Source: Betaproteobacteria bacterium (GTDB taxonomy: Bacteria > Pseudomonadota > Gammaproteobacteria > Burkholderiales > SG8-41). Taken from it: a stretch of DNA of 44,690 nt. Positions 35,086 through 41,994 of the stretch are shown here, piece by piece. Under the pieces are notes generated by a model. It was not told the DNA's origin. It was given only the letters and a program-made list of their open reading frames with translations, and ran no database searches. The stretch lies in assembly GCA_021730905.1 (NCBI GenBank), contig JAKFYK010000083.1, positions 1-44,690 of the forward strand. The letters are read 5' to 3'. The first letter of the stretch is position 1. Every line of letters begins with the position of its first letter. Position numbers and translations under genes: made by a program.

Positions 35086-36252
35086 TCAGGCCACCGCATG
35101 CTTCACCAGCAGGTTCTTGATCAACGGCAGGTTTTCCACCAGTCGCATGCCCAGGTCACGGGTGTGTGACAACCAGACCGCCTGCGAGGCAAAAAGTTTC
35201 TGCAAGCCGTCTGTCGCAAGCTGCATGGAAAGCACATCTTCCTTGCGCGCCCGTTCATAACGCCGCAGCAAAGCGTAATCGCCGCAGTCGTTCTGCGCAC
35301 CTCGATCACACAGCACTGCAGCCAGCTCGCGCGCATCACGGAAACCCAGATTAACGCCCTGACCCGCCAGCGGGTGCACATTGTGAGCGGCGTCTCCCAC
35401 CAGGGCAAAGCGTGATTTGACGAATTGTTCGACACGCTGCAAGCGCAAGGGAAACGCCGCCGCTGGCGTGATCACTTCGAGCGCACCCAAGACACTATCG
35501 CAGGCCTCGCCCACGCGCTGCGCCAAATCCCCCGCACCAAGCGCGAGCAGCTCCTGCGCGTGCGCGTCAGACGTGGACCACACCATTGACACCCGGTTAC
35601 CCGGCAGCGGCAACAACGCCAGCACGCCGTCCGCCCGAAACCATTGAAAAGCCATGCAGTGATGCGGCAACACCGAGACAAAGTTCGCCACCACCGCGCT
35701 TTGCCTGTAGTCGTGCGCAATCACTTTGATCCCCGCCTGCTCACGCACCCAGGACTGCGCGCCATCGGCACCCACTACCAGTTTCGCGCGCAATGTTTCT
35801 CCGCCAGTAAGAACAATCTCGGAATCATCGGCATGCTGCAACAGCGCATCACAGGTCGCGGGGCACAGCACCTTCACATGCGGCGCCCGCGCAACGCATT
35901 GCCACAGTGCAGATTGCATGCGCCCGCTTTCCGCGATAAACGCCAATTCACGCAACCCCGCATCGTATGCATTGAATTCCAGGCGCGCGGACGGCTGATC
36001 TCCAAAAATACGCATGGTCTCAACGCGCGCCACGCGTTCGGCGTCAACACCCTGCCATGCGCCAACGTGCGCGAGGAACGCCGCCGATCCGGGACTGACT
36101 GCATAAACACGGCTATCCCAAGATGCCGAGGGCATTGCCGGCGCGCGCGGCTCGATCAGCGCAACATTGAGCCCTGACGGTGCCAATGCCGCAGCGAGGC
36201 TCGCTCCCACCAAACCGGCGCCTATGATCGCGATATCACAGGATTCGTTCAT
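35086..36252 (-). CDS. UbiH/UbiF/VisC-family FAD-dependent hydroxylase
   Basis: 388 aa. FAD-binding start IAIIGAGLVGASLAAALAPS, a DG motif in LVVGADGAQSWVREQAGI and the second FAD motif FALVGDAAHNVHPLAGQGVN. This is the ubiquinone-synthesis flavin hydroxylase family, acting on the quinone ring at the membrane; whether it is UbiH, UbiF or UbiI cannot be decided here (Coq7 in this window covers the C6 step). It starts at 36252. The island begins about 160 bp upstream. Confidence 0.9.
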   Translation of the reverse strand: MNESCDIAIIGAGLVGASLAAALAPSGLNVALIEPRAPAMPSASWDSRVYAVSPGSAAFLAHVGAWQGVDAERVARVETMRIFGDQPSARLEFNAYDAGLRELAFIAESGRMQSALWQCVARAPHVKVLCPATCDALLQHADDSEIVLTGGETLRAKLVVGADGAQSWVREQAGIKVIAHDYRQSAVVANFVSVLPHHCMAFQWFRADGVLALLPLPGNRVSMVWSTSDAHAQELLALGAGDLAQRVGEACDSVLGALEVITPAAAFPLRLQRVEQFVKSRFALVGDAAHNVHPLAGQGVNLGFRDARELAAVLCDRGAQNDCGDYALLRRYERARKEDVLSMQLATDGLQKLFASQAVWLSHTRDLGMRLVENLPLIKNLLVKHAVA

Positions 36253-36283
36253 GTTGAATTCGAAGTTGTGCGCACTTAGAGCC

Positions 36284-36299
36284 TAATTATTTGTTTATA
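36284..36299 (+). repeat. 16-bp AT-rich repeated word, copy 7 (14/16)
   Basis: TAATTATTTGTTTATA, two substitutions from the consensus, in the upstream region of the UbiH-family gene, within an AT-rich patch. Confidence 0.6.
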
Positions 36300-36412
36300 A
36301 AAAATAATTTTATGCCGGGTTGGGCCACATGAATTTGCCAATTCGCAGCACGGCCGCGCAGGGGAAAATAAAAGAACCGCTCATGGTGGTTTTCTTATTT
36401 TGCAATAGATGA

Positions 36413-36426
36413 TGGTGGGATAGGTG
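36413..36426. other. Candidate left attachment site (degenerate tRNA-Met 3' end)
   Basis: TGGTGGGATAGGTG matches the tRNA 3' end on the plus strand (TGGTGGTGATAGGTG, 44564-44578) apart from one missing T. The match is short and imperfect but lies where the left end is expected, 62 bp outside the left arm-type repeats. Confidence 0.4.
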
Positions 36427-36487
36427 CTACCGAATAACCAACGCAACTTGTTGATTTACATTGATTTAAAAATCATATCCGGCATGT

Positions 36488-36507
36488 GTTACCCCCATAG
36501 TTACCCC
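36488..36507 (+). repeat. Left arm-type repeat pair GTTACCCC
   Basis: Two direct copies of GTTACCCC at 36488-36495 and 36500-36507, spaced 12 bp start to start, joined by CATA. The same arrangement occurs near the right end at 44428-44448. They are probably arm-binding sites of the integrase. Confidence 0.6.
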
Positions 36508-36974
36508 TGCATAAACGCCGTGACTAATTTACCACATACAATCTGTCTCACCGCTCCCCATGACGCGCCCGCACACCCGCGATGAATACCAACGTTACTC
36601 CCCAATGCGCCAACCCTCTGGGCCAACTCTCGGCGTAACTAGACGGCGCTAGCTGCTAGTGACGACGTGCGAATTGTCTGCGGCATCAAAAGTTTAAGTA
36701 TTGGTTTTCATAGTGACGGCCAGTAGTGACGGGCTATTTGGCCCAATCTCTGACTGCACTCCACGACGTACCCGCGCACACCTGCGAGGTTACCCTGCAC
36801 CTCATAACATACGGGCGTCCGCGAATGTTACGCGGCTGGCACAGGTGCGCCCTTGATACGCACCCCATGACGCCTGCGCGCGCCTGCGACGTCCACCAAC
36901 ACCATGCGGAGGTGATTCAGCCAAGACGGTCAAACACCTTTAGGACGGTATCTCCCTTTAAGTTTCGCCACCCT
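36508..36974. other. Non-coding left end of the island with degenerate repeats
   Basis: No convincing gene. It contains three loosely related 35-bp GC-rich blocks (36556-36590, 36759-36794, 36863-36897; core C-C-A-Y-GACG followed by CCCGC and CACC-Y-GCGA) and three AGTGACG words (36658, 36712, 36725). A copy of the AT-rich 16-bp word is at 36695-36710. It could hold a replication origin, regulatory RNA or decayed cargo; nothing decides between these. Confidence 0.45.
36695..36710 (+). repeat. 16-bp AT-rich repeated word, copy 8 (14/16)
   Basis: TAAGTATTGGTTTTCA, two mismatches from the consensus, inside the island's non-coding left end. Confidence 0.5.
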
Positions 36975-37271
36975 TTATTCTTTCGTATCGCTATTTAGTC
37001 CAAGGCGTTTTAACACCTTTTCAGTGTCGTAGTGATCGCTGTTGTCGCGTAACTTTGGTTCATCGCAAAGAGTAAGGGTAGAAACATCACGCCCAATGCG
37101 TTTTAGTTCGCGCTCAATTTCCATATTGCTTGATATGACCGTATTCAATCTGTCATGCAATAGGCGAAGAATGGTGGCTTGCTCCGATACATGGGTAGAA
37201 ATTGCCTTAACGGAAATCCAAATAAGCGTGAGCAAAATCACTGGCAGCCACTGTAGTATGTTTTCAAGCAT
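36975..37271 (-). CDS. Small membrane-anchored coiled-coil protein (island cargo)
   Basis: 98 aa. An N-terminal transmembrane helix (residues 5-24, ILQWLPVILLTLIWISVKAI) is followed by a coiled-coil-like stretch (EQATILRLLHDRLNTVISSN, MEIERELKRIGRD) and a polar acidic tail. I do not recognise the family. The size and plan (one helix plus short coiled coil) resemble phage lysis-accessory (Rz-like) or membrane sensor proteins, but no motif confirms this. Its ATG overlaps the end of a tiny upstream ORF (37264-37332), and the four-cysteine gene precedes that on the same strand. Confidence 0.6.
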   Translation of the reverse strand: MLENILQWLPVILLTLIWISVKAISTHVSEQATILRLLHDRLNTVISSNMEIERELKRIGRDVSTLTLCDEPKLRDNSDHYDTEKVLKRLGLNSDTKE

Positions 37272-37332
37272 TGTCTTTTCTTACCATGTAATAAAGGACT
37301 TGTAGTGCGAGAGCTGTTGTGAGTGACGCCAT
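37264..37332 (-). CDS. Very short membrane ORF overlapping the next gene
   Basis: 22 codons from ATG 37332: MASLTTALALQVLYYMVRKD then NA and stop. The open frame extends further upstream (RRDFFW before the Met) without a normal start codon. It is a hydrophobic helix plus basic end. Its stop overlaps the ATG of the 98-aa membrane protein, a coupling arrangement typical of small phage-type lysis or membrane genes. Evidence is limited to composition and overlap. Confidence 0.3.
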   Translation of the reverse strand: MASLTTALALQVLYYMVRKDNA

Positions 37333-37378
37333 CCAAAAGAAATCCCGCCGAAGCTGGGCAGCAGGGCAAATCCATCAC

Positions 37379-37849
37379 CTATTTGTCGATGCTCTGCGTT
37401 TTTGATAGTGCTCGCGCAACCCATTCTCCCTGCTTCCATTCGCCGCAACTTTCTTTGTGCGGCAAAAACGGAAACCGATATCCGGAGAGGATATCAGGTC
37501 TCTTGATATCCGCCAGAGACAAGGACGGAAAACTAAGCTTGGAGTGACTTTCAGCGATGGTTGGGGGAAACCTTTTGCAAAACCCGTAAAAAATATGGTC
37601 TGGGTATGTATCCACAACCTGACCATTTTCTTCGTATCCCTTTATATGCCCCTCTTTCATGCCGCGACGCATGAACTCGTATTCTTTCGGCGAGTAGGCG
37701 GCGACTACCTCTAGCGTATCTTCATCAACTAGGTGCCAGTATTTGCAGGTGCCGCAGTTCGATGCTGTTAAGGTGTAGGGAGGTTGCGTAAGTGAAAATT
37801 TGGTCGAATCGTCGATAAATTTCGCCCACAAATCGCTGGCCGTTTCCAT
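37379..37849 (-). CDS. Unknown four-cysteine protein (island cargo)
   Basis: About 156 aa, unrecognised. Four cysteines: CGTC (C32, C35), C91 in FYGFCKRFPP and C135 in KESCGEWKQGEW. The spacing would fit one metal or Fe-S site or two disulfides. There is no signal peptide or transmembrane helix. Low GC codon use compared with the chromosome. The start is uncertain: ATG 37849 (AGGGA upstream), ATG 37873 or further. It is transcribed toward the small membrane genes, possibly as one module. Confidence 0.62.
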   Translation of the reverse strand: METASDLWAKFIDDSTKFSLTQPPYTLTASNCGTCKYWHLVDEDTLEVVAAYSPKEYEFMRRGMKEGHIKGYEENGQVVDTYPDHIFYGFCKRFPPTIAESHSKLSFPSLSLADIKRPDILSGYRFPFLPHKESCGEWKQGEWVARALSKTQSIDK

Positions 37850-37939
37850 TTTGACGAATTCCCTATCAATCATTGTATTTTTGCTAATGATGTTTCGCCA
37901 CCAGATCGTCCAGCAGTTCGCCCGCCGAGGTGTGCCACC

Positions 37940-37965
37940 CCCGCACCTGAAACGTATAATACTGT
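37940..37965. promoter_or_regulatory. Possible divergent promoter region between cargo genes
   Basis: A palindromic GTATAATAC (37953-37961) gives a perfect plus-strand TATAAT. It lies between the minus-strand four-cysteine gene and plus-strand ORFs at 37983 and 38080. No good -35 is visible for either direction. Confidence 0.3.
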
Positions 37966-37982
37966 CATAAATAGGGGGCGCT

Positions 37983-38066
37983 ATGTGGATGAAATCCATC
38001 GCAGGAATAACTAAGGCATTTCTGCTTGCGACTCGACTGTTGCATATGGTTCACTTTTGCCATTAA
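37983..38066 (+). CDS. Short ORF, possible leader of the 38080 gene
   Basis: 27 codons (MWMKSIAGITKAFLLATRLL, then HMVHFCH) preceded by AGGGGG four bases before ATG and downstream of TATAAT. It ends 13 bp before the membrane-protein start. The good ribosome-binding site is the main support. Confidence 0.35.
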   Translation: MWMKSIAGITKAFLLATRLLHMVHFCH

Positions 38067-38079
38067 GCCGAGAGAAAGA

Positions 38080-38379
38080 ATGTTGACCGTTCTAACCATC
38101 GCGGCCGTGCTTATAGCATTTATACTCGCCGCAGTTCATTGGAAGGTCGTCCGAGAGGCGGTATTGTGGTCAGCGGCTATCGCCTCAATTCTCGCGTTCC
38201 TCGCATCGGTGGTGGCGTTCATATTCGCCATCATCAACCTTGATTTCAATCTGGCGTTACTGGGTATCACCCTACTGATAGCATGCGGTCTATTGTGTGC
38301 TATCGACCATTGGGATCGAGACTCCCAGTTCGCTAAGTGGCACGCCTATTTTCGACAACCAGATAAACGAGATAACTAA
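38080..38379 (+). CDS. Small multi-span membrane protein (island cargo)
   Basis: 99 aa with about three transmembrane helices: MLTVLTIAAVLIAFILAAVH, VLWSAAIASILAFLASVVAF and LLGITLLIACGLLCAI. A charged C-terminal tail follows (HWDRDSQFAKWHAYFRQPDK). Start ATG 38080 after GAGAAAG. No recognised family. Membrane proteins of this size in islands are often effectors or immunity proteins, but nothing here proves that. Confidence 0.6.
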   Translation: MLTVLTIAAVLIAFILAAVHWKVVREAVLWSAAIASILAFLASVVAFIFAIINLDFNLALLGITLLIACGLLCAIDHWDRDSQFAKWHAYFRQPDKRDN

Positions 38380-38400
38380 GAACCCAAAGTGTTGTCCTGC

Positions 38401-38490
38401 TTATGTATTCGGCACAGGCCCCAATCGATGCGCTTTCCGCCACCGTCGCCACCCTTCACGCATAACCCGCGCGCACGATTGACAAAGCAT
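38401..38490 (-). pseudogene. Remnant of a third HGG-family gene (3' end only)
   Basis: Encodes ARVMREGWRRWRKAHRLG, nearly identical to the C-terminus of the intact gene at 39120 (IRVMREGWRRWRLKITG). The DNA is also alike over roughly 33 bp (38437-38470 against 39137-39170). The Cys/HGG part is missing. With the intact copy it forms direct repeats flanking the 176-aa cargo gene. Confidence 0.6.
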
Positions 38491-38551
38491 GCTCGGTAGT
38501 TTCGTTTTCGGCGTATAGAAAATCAGCGGTGGGCAGACGTGAGGGCGCAAG

Positions 38552-39082
38552 ATGAATGAAATCTCATTGCAGCAACACTTGGCCACGCTGGGTTGGGATT
38601 TTAAGTATCTCAATCACGACGGGAGTATCGCGCGCGTAGGTCGAAGTCAAGGCCAACCATGCTTTGAGCCATTCGGCGCAATTCGTCGCGTACTTGACGA
38701 CAATAGACTACCCATCCATCACGCGCTAAAGGTAGGAACAAAGCTTATGTTTTTGCCTTCCCTGAAATTTGATGTCTTGCCTAATCCAAGCCTGTGGTAC
38801 TGCATTACCCATCCGCTGACAGGATTGTTTGGGCTGGTGGCATTGGTAACCACTAAACTGGCAGGGCAAAACGTCAGTGACTTTCAAAACATGCCCCAAT
38901 TGCAAGGTGACGTTGAAATGTTCACAAATCCCCCCTTCTCTGAATTCCCGTTTGGTCAAACCCTAACCGTCAAAGGGATTGATGGGTATGCTGTTGCCCT
39001 TGCCTGTGAAAATGGTGTTTGTTGGACACTACCGCCGATATCCTTTGCGACGGTCAAACAGATAACCGTCTTGAAGCCATGA
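38552..39082 (+). CDS. Unknown protein, 176 aa (island cargo)
   Basis: I do not recognise the family. It starts MNEISLQQHLATLGWDFKYL, is soluble-looking with one hydrophobic stretch (HPLTGLFGLVALVTTKLAGQ), and ends with a beta-rich part (FPFGQTLTVKGIDGYAVALA, CENGVCWTLPPISF). AT-richer codon use than the chromosome suggests recent transfer. It lies on the strand opposite to the core operon, and is flanked on both sides by related HGG-gene tails (38437-38470 and 39137-39170), so it looks like an inserted single-gene cassette. Confidence 0.6.
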   Translation: MNEISLQQHLATLGWDFKYLNHDGSIARVGRSQGQPCFEPFGAIRRVLDDNRLPIHHALKVGTKLMFLPSLKFDVLPNPSLWYCITHPLTGLFGLVALVTTKLAGQNVSDFQNMPQLQGDVEMFTNPPFSEFPFGQTLTVKGIDGYAVALACENGVCWTLPPISFATVKQITVLKP

Positions 39083-39119
39083 TGCCTTCCCCGCCACCCG
39101 GACAGTCCGCCGATGCAAT

Positions 39120-39362
39120 CTATCCTGTAATTTTGAGCCGCCATCGTCGCCATCCCTCGCGCATTACCCGTATCGCTTTTTCTTTTCCTTCCGGCGTTCG
39201 CGGCCCTGTAGATAGCCCCCCGTGCAATCGACACCTCCCAGCACGAAAAACCTGCTTGCACTGGCACGGTTTGCCTGTTGATCGGGCGAAAGCGCCGCAT
39301 ACCTTGGCAAGTCCCTTTGCCACCTTGGTTTTTAGTCTCACGTTATCAAACCTCGCGACCAT
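39120..39362 (-). CDS. Small HGG-motif protein (HGGLSTGPRT type)
   Basis: 80 aa. Cysteines at about 22, 33, 35 and 44 with HGG directly after: CGAFARSTGKPCQCK, then CRLHGGLSTGPRTPEGKEKA and RVMREGWRRWR. Proteins with this Cys-plus-HGGxSTGP(R/K)T pattern are common in phages and small islands and probably bind zinc; the role is unknown. It overlaps the upstream paralog by 17 bp and is the last gene of the core minus-strand operon. Confidence 0.75.
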   Translation of the reverse strand: MVARFDNVRLKTKVAKGLAKVCGAFARSTGKPCQCKQVFRAGRCRLHGGLSTGPRTPEGKEKAIRVMREGWRRWRLKITG

Positions 39363-39567
39363 GCTGCCGGAGTTGCCGCTTCCACCGTTCTAATCTTCTC
39401 CGCGTTTTGGCTTTCAGTTCTCGCAAGCGTTCTTGCATAAACTCCGTGGAGTCGCCGCCGTGTTGTGAGCAATAGCCGTTCGCGAATACCGACAAATGCA
39501 GGCATGGCGTACCCGCTTTGGTCTTACCTTTGCACTGCCCAAAAAATGTATAGCCTTGTCCCATCAA
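39346..39567 (-). CDS. Small HGG-motif protein (paralog)
   Basis: 73 aa: CKGKTKAGTPCLHL followed by GYCSQHGGDSTEFMQERLRE and a basic helical tail (KAKTRRRLERWKRQLRQHG). It has the same Cys...G-x-PC...C-x-x-HGG plan as its downstream neighbour, so the two are paralogs. It overlaps the 39564 gene by 4 bp (ATGA-type) and the 39120 gene by 17 bp. Probably a zinc-binding nucleic-acid-associated protein; function unknown. Confidence 0.72.
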   Translation of the reverse strand: MMGQGYTFFGQCKGKTKAGTPCLHLSVFANGYCSQHGGDSTEFMQERLRELKAKTRRRLERWKRQLRQHGREV

Positions 39568-39980
39568 TGCACCGTCCCGCTGTGCCGCTCGATCAAGTCG
39601 AGCAACAACACGCCGTCATATCGGTCGCGCGGTATCAATAGCTCGCACGTTGCACGCCCCCGGATCGCCAGCGCCACGATAACCGCGTCAGGGTCGCTGT
39701 CCGTATCCGTCACCACGGCGTAACGCACGGTCGGGCTTTCCCGTAGCATCGCCAGCACCCTTTGCCGCCGCCCTTCGGCTGCCGCATCGGGCAGCGCCTC
39801 ATACGCGCCATCGTTTGCCGCCCGCAGTTCGTCCAACAGTTCAGCCTTGCGCTCGCGGATCACGGGTAGCCAGCGGTTGACTGCTTCGCTGCTACCAGCC
39901 GCCTTGATGGTTCCGGTCGCCGACAGCACCAGCATTACGCCGTCCGCTTGCGCCTTCTTGATTATCGCCGCCGGGGTCAT
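39564..39980 (-). CDS. Hypothetical protein with TubC-like N-terminal docking fold
   Basis: 138 aa. The first 50 residues (AAIIKKAQADGVMLVLSATG, then AVNRWLPVIRERKAELLDEL) match the pattern of TubC N-terminal docking-like domains that recur in phage and island operons beside primase or zinc-finger genes. The rest (YAVVTDTDSDPDAVIVALAI) is a short alpha/beta segment without a clear motif. It overlaps the DUF3631 gene by 4 bp and the HGG gene by 4 bp. Confidence 0.62.
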   Translation of the reverse strand: MTPAAIIKKAQADGVMLVLSATGTIKAAGSSEAVNRWLPVIRERKAELLDELRAANDGAYEALPDAAAEGRRQRVLAMLRESPTVRYAVVTDTDSDPDAVIVALAIRGRATCELLIPRDRYDGVLLLDLIERHSGTVH

Positions 39981-41245
39981 ACGATCACCTCAACCACCGC
40001 ATCCGATACGGATGTAGCCGATGTAGCGGATGCTATGGGGTGTGAGGGAAGATACCGCTGCCACACGTCATGCAGTTCATCCCGTCTATACCCTTTGAGC
40101 ACTTCTCCACTGGCCCGGATGTTTTTGGAAGTAACGCCAAATTTTTTCAGACGCATAGCCAGCCCCCGCGAGTCCATCGGCTTACCCTTCAAATCACCCC
40201 ACGGCGATTCGTCCATCGCGTTCAAGGTCTTCAAGATTTCGTCGGTCGATACGGCATCCCGGTCGCCGAACACGCGCCGCAAATCGGCAAGTAAGCGAAT
40301 ACCCAACGTAACCGCTCTTTCCCTATATGCCGCTACATCCGCTACAGCCGCTGCGCGAGCGCGCTCCGGCCAGATACCGCCAGCAGCATCCGCGACGGCA
40401 ATCAGCGGCTCCCAAGCTTCGGCCCTGCGATCAACCACGCCATCGGGTAGCACTGGCCACGCGATACCAGCGGCAGCACCTGCGGATGCAGCCCACTGTG
40501 CCAGCCGGTCGCACAGTTCATGACCTTCTGATTCATGAAGTCTCACCCGGTATTGCTCAACCTGTTCATGAGAAGCCCGACGTCGCATCCTGATGACGAT
40601 AGAGCGCGTCATGATGGTATCGGGTAGGTCGCCTATGCCAGCCAACGCCACAGCCGCAAATACCTTGAAATCCTGCACTTCGTGTTTCGCCCCTACGCAC
40701 CGGGGTATCGACGCACCCCTGCGATACCCAGCATTCAACAGCGCGCGCAAATCCTCATTGTGGTCATCTTTGCCGCGAGAGGTGAACACCGTGTCCACTT
40801 CATCGAATAAGAGTGTCATTTGCTCTTGCGCCAGTTTGCGGAAGATCGCGGCAACGGACGGCGAGAAAATCAACATCGGACTCGGCGTGAGCAAGTCGAG
40901 TATTTCCAGCACCCTTGTCTTGCCGGATTCAGGCTCAGGACTCAGCGCCGCTAACCTTGGTGTTGTGTGGAAGTGCTGAACCATGTGAGCGTGCGCCGCC
41001 CATAGCGTTACTGTGTCAAGACAGGCCTGGGTCGGGAACGCGACAAACCGGGCAAAAAATGCGCGGACATCAGATAGTAGTTGCGCGCCGTCAACATCAA
41101 TTGCGCGCGATGATGTTGCTTTGGTTTTCTTCGCCGCCGCTTCGTCCATTACCTTTGCGCCCCGTTCGCCGGCCCGCTGCGCGGGTGTTGGCGGTCTCGG
41201 AATCGCTGGAATGCTTGCAGTACTGCTCTGCATGATTTCAGTCAT
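39977..41245 (-). CDS. DUF3631-domain P-loop ATPase
   Basis: 422 aa. Walker A is PEPESGKTR (103-111) and Walker B TLLFDEVDTVF (144-154), with sensor-like residues in GIGDLPDTIMTRSIVIRMRR. The C-terminal 180 residues match DUF3631, usually found at the end of phage or island primase-helicases (WGDLKGKPMDSRGLAMRLKK). It probably acts as a helicase or loader in island replication, together with the zinc-finger protein encoded just upstream (8-bp overlap). The start could also be Met5. Confidence 0.85.
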   Translation of the reverse strand: MTEIMQSSTASIPAIPRPPTPAQRAGERGAKVMDEAAAKKTKATSSRAIDVDGAQLLSDVRAFFARFVAFPTQACLDTVTLWAAHAHMVQHFHTTPRLAALSPEPESGKTRVLEILDLLTPSPMLIFSPSVAAIFRKLAQEQMTLLFDEVDTVFTSRGKDDHNEDLRALLNAGYRRGASIPRCVGAKHEVQDFKVFAAVALAGIGDLPDTIMTRSIVIRMRRRASHEQVEQYRVRLHESEGHELCDRLAQWAASAGAAAGIAWPVLPDGVVDRRAEAWEPLIAVADAAGGIWPERARAAAVADVAAYRERAVTLGIRLLADLRRVFGDRDAVSTDEILKTLNAMDESPWGDLKGKPMDSRGLAMRLKKFGVTSKNIRASGEVLKGYRRDELHDVWQRYLPSHPIASATSATSVSDAVVEVIV

Positions 41246-41663
41246 TGTCCACCGCCAGTTCTATCGCTGAACGAATTCGCCGCGACGCCAATAACAGGCG
41301 TTCACGCTCGGCGTCGCTCGGCATCTTGCCTTTGCCTATATCGAGCATTGCCAGCGACGCGATTGTTAACTCGGTTTCAAGCGCCACAAGAACATCATGT
41401 GCATTGAATGGTCGCCGTTCGCGCTTGACGTGGTGATCTATGGCGCGCGGGGGCATGATCGCGTCCCAGCCTAACCCCACGGCAGATAGAATCGATTCCA
41501 CGTCGCATTCTGCAAAGCATTTCACCAAGACGCGGCCATCTTCGACCTCGCGTACGTTCAGGCTCGGATTTTTGTCCGGATGCGCAGAACAGCGCGCTAC
41601 CCATCGGCCCGGCCCCGTGCGTCTGACGCCTTCCAACTTTGACAGCAACAGGTCGGCACTCAT
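41238..41663 (-). CDS. Primase-like zinc-finger protein (CHC2 type)
   Basis: 141 aa. The N-terminal zinc ribbon is C-x2-H-x18-C-x3-C-like: WVARCSAHPDKNPSLNV and VKCFAECDVESILSAVGL, as in CHC2 primase fingers. The Toprim catalytic domain is absent, so this is the nucleic-acid-binding half only. The C-terminal half is helical (ETELTIASLAMLDIGKGKMP). It overlaps AlpA and the DUF3631 gene by 4 and 8 bp. Together these could form a split primase-helicase, or the finger may recruit the ATPase to an origin. Confidence 0.78.
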   Translation of the reverse strand: MSADLLLSKLEGVRRTGPGRWVARCSAHPDKNPSLNVREVEDGRVLVKCFAECDVESILSAVGLGWDAIMPPRAIDHHVKRERRPFNAHDVLVALETELTIASLAMLDIGKGKMPSDAERERLLLASRRIRSAIELAVDND

Positions 41664-41866
41664 GACGCATTCCCACCTGCACGCAGAAACTCCTCAATCG
41701 CGCCTATGTCGAATAGCGTAACGCGCGGCCCGGCCTTAATCGGCTGGGGGAATCCCGGTCTGCTCTTTACCCACAGCCATAAGGTGCTGTGGCCGATTTT
41801 AAAATACTGCGCGGTGCCTTTAGCCCGCCCATATTTGCGTGCCGTGGATTCTTCGCTCTGATTCAT
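41660..41866 (-). CDS. AlpA-family excisionase/transcriptional regulator
   Basis: A 68-aa winged-helix AlpA/MerR-like DNA-binding protein: GRAKGTAQYFKIGHSTLWLW, SRPGFPQPIKAGPRVTLFDI, AIEEFLRAGG. In P4- and CP4-type elements AlpA controls integrase expression and excision. It is the first gene of the core operon, preceded by 128 bp of upstream sequence before the 273-aa gene. Confidence 0.88.
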   Translation of the reverse strand: MNQSEESTARKYGRAKGTAQYFKIGHSTLWLWVKSRPGFPQPIKAGPRVTLFDIGAIEEFLRAGGNAS

Positions 41867-41994
41867 AACTTCGCTCCAAAGTCATATGTGACCGTGCCGC
41901 AAAGTCTAGAATCAATTAGTGGTGCCGGGGTAAGGTGGAATCTAGTTTATTTGCGCATTGATTCCACCTTACCCGCGCTGAATCGCGTGACGCC

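Noticed and set aside
36541..36900. CRISPR-like array made of the three 35-bp GC-rich blocks
   Set aside because: Blocks are degenerate, unevenly spaced and only three in number; no cas genes.
36975..37271. Calling the 98-aa membrane/coiled-coil protein an Rz-type spanin
   Set aside because: The plan is similar, but there is no endolysin, holin or embedded Rz1 lipoprotein frame to support it.
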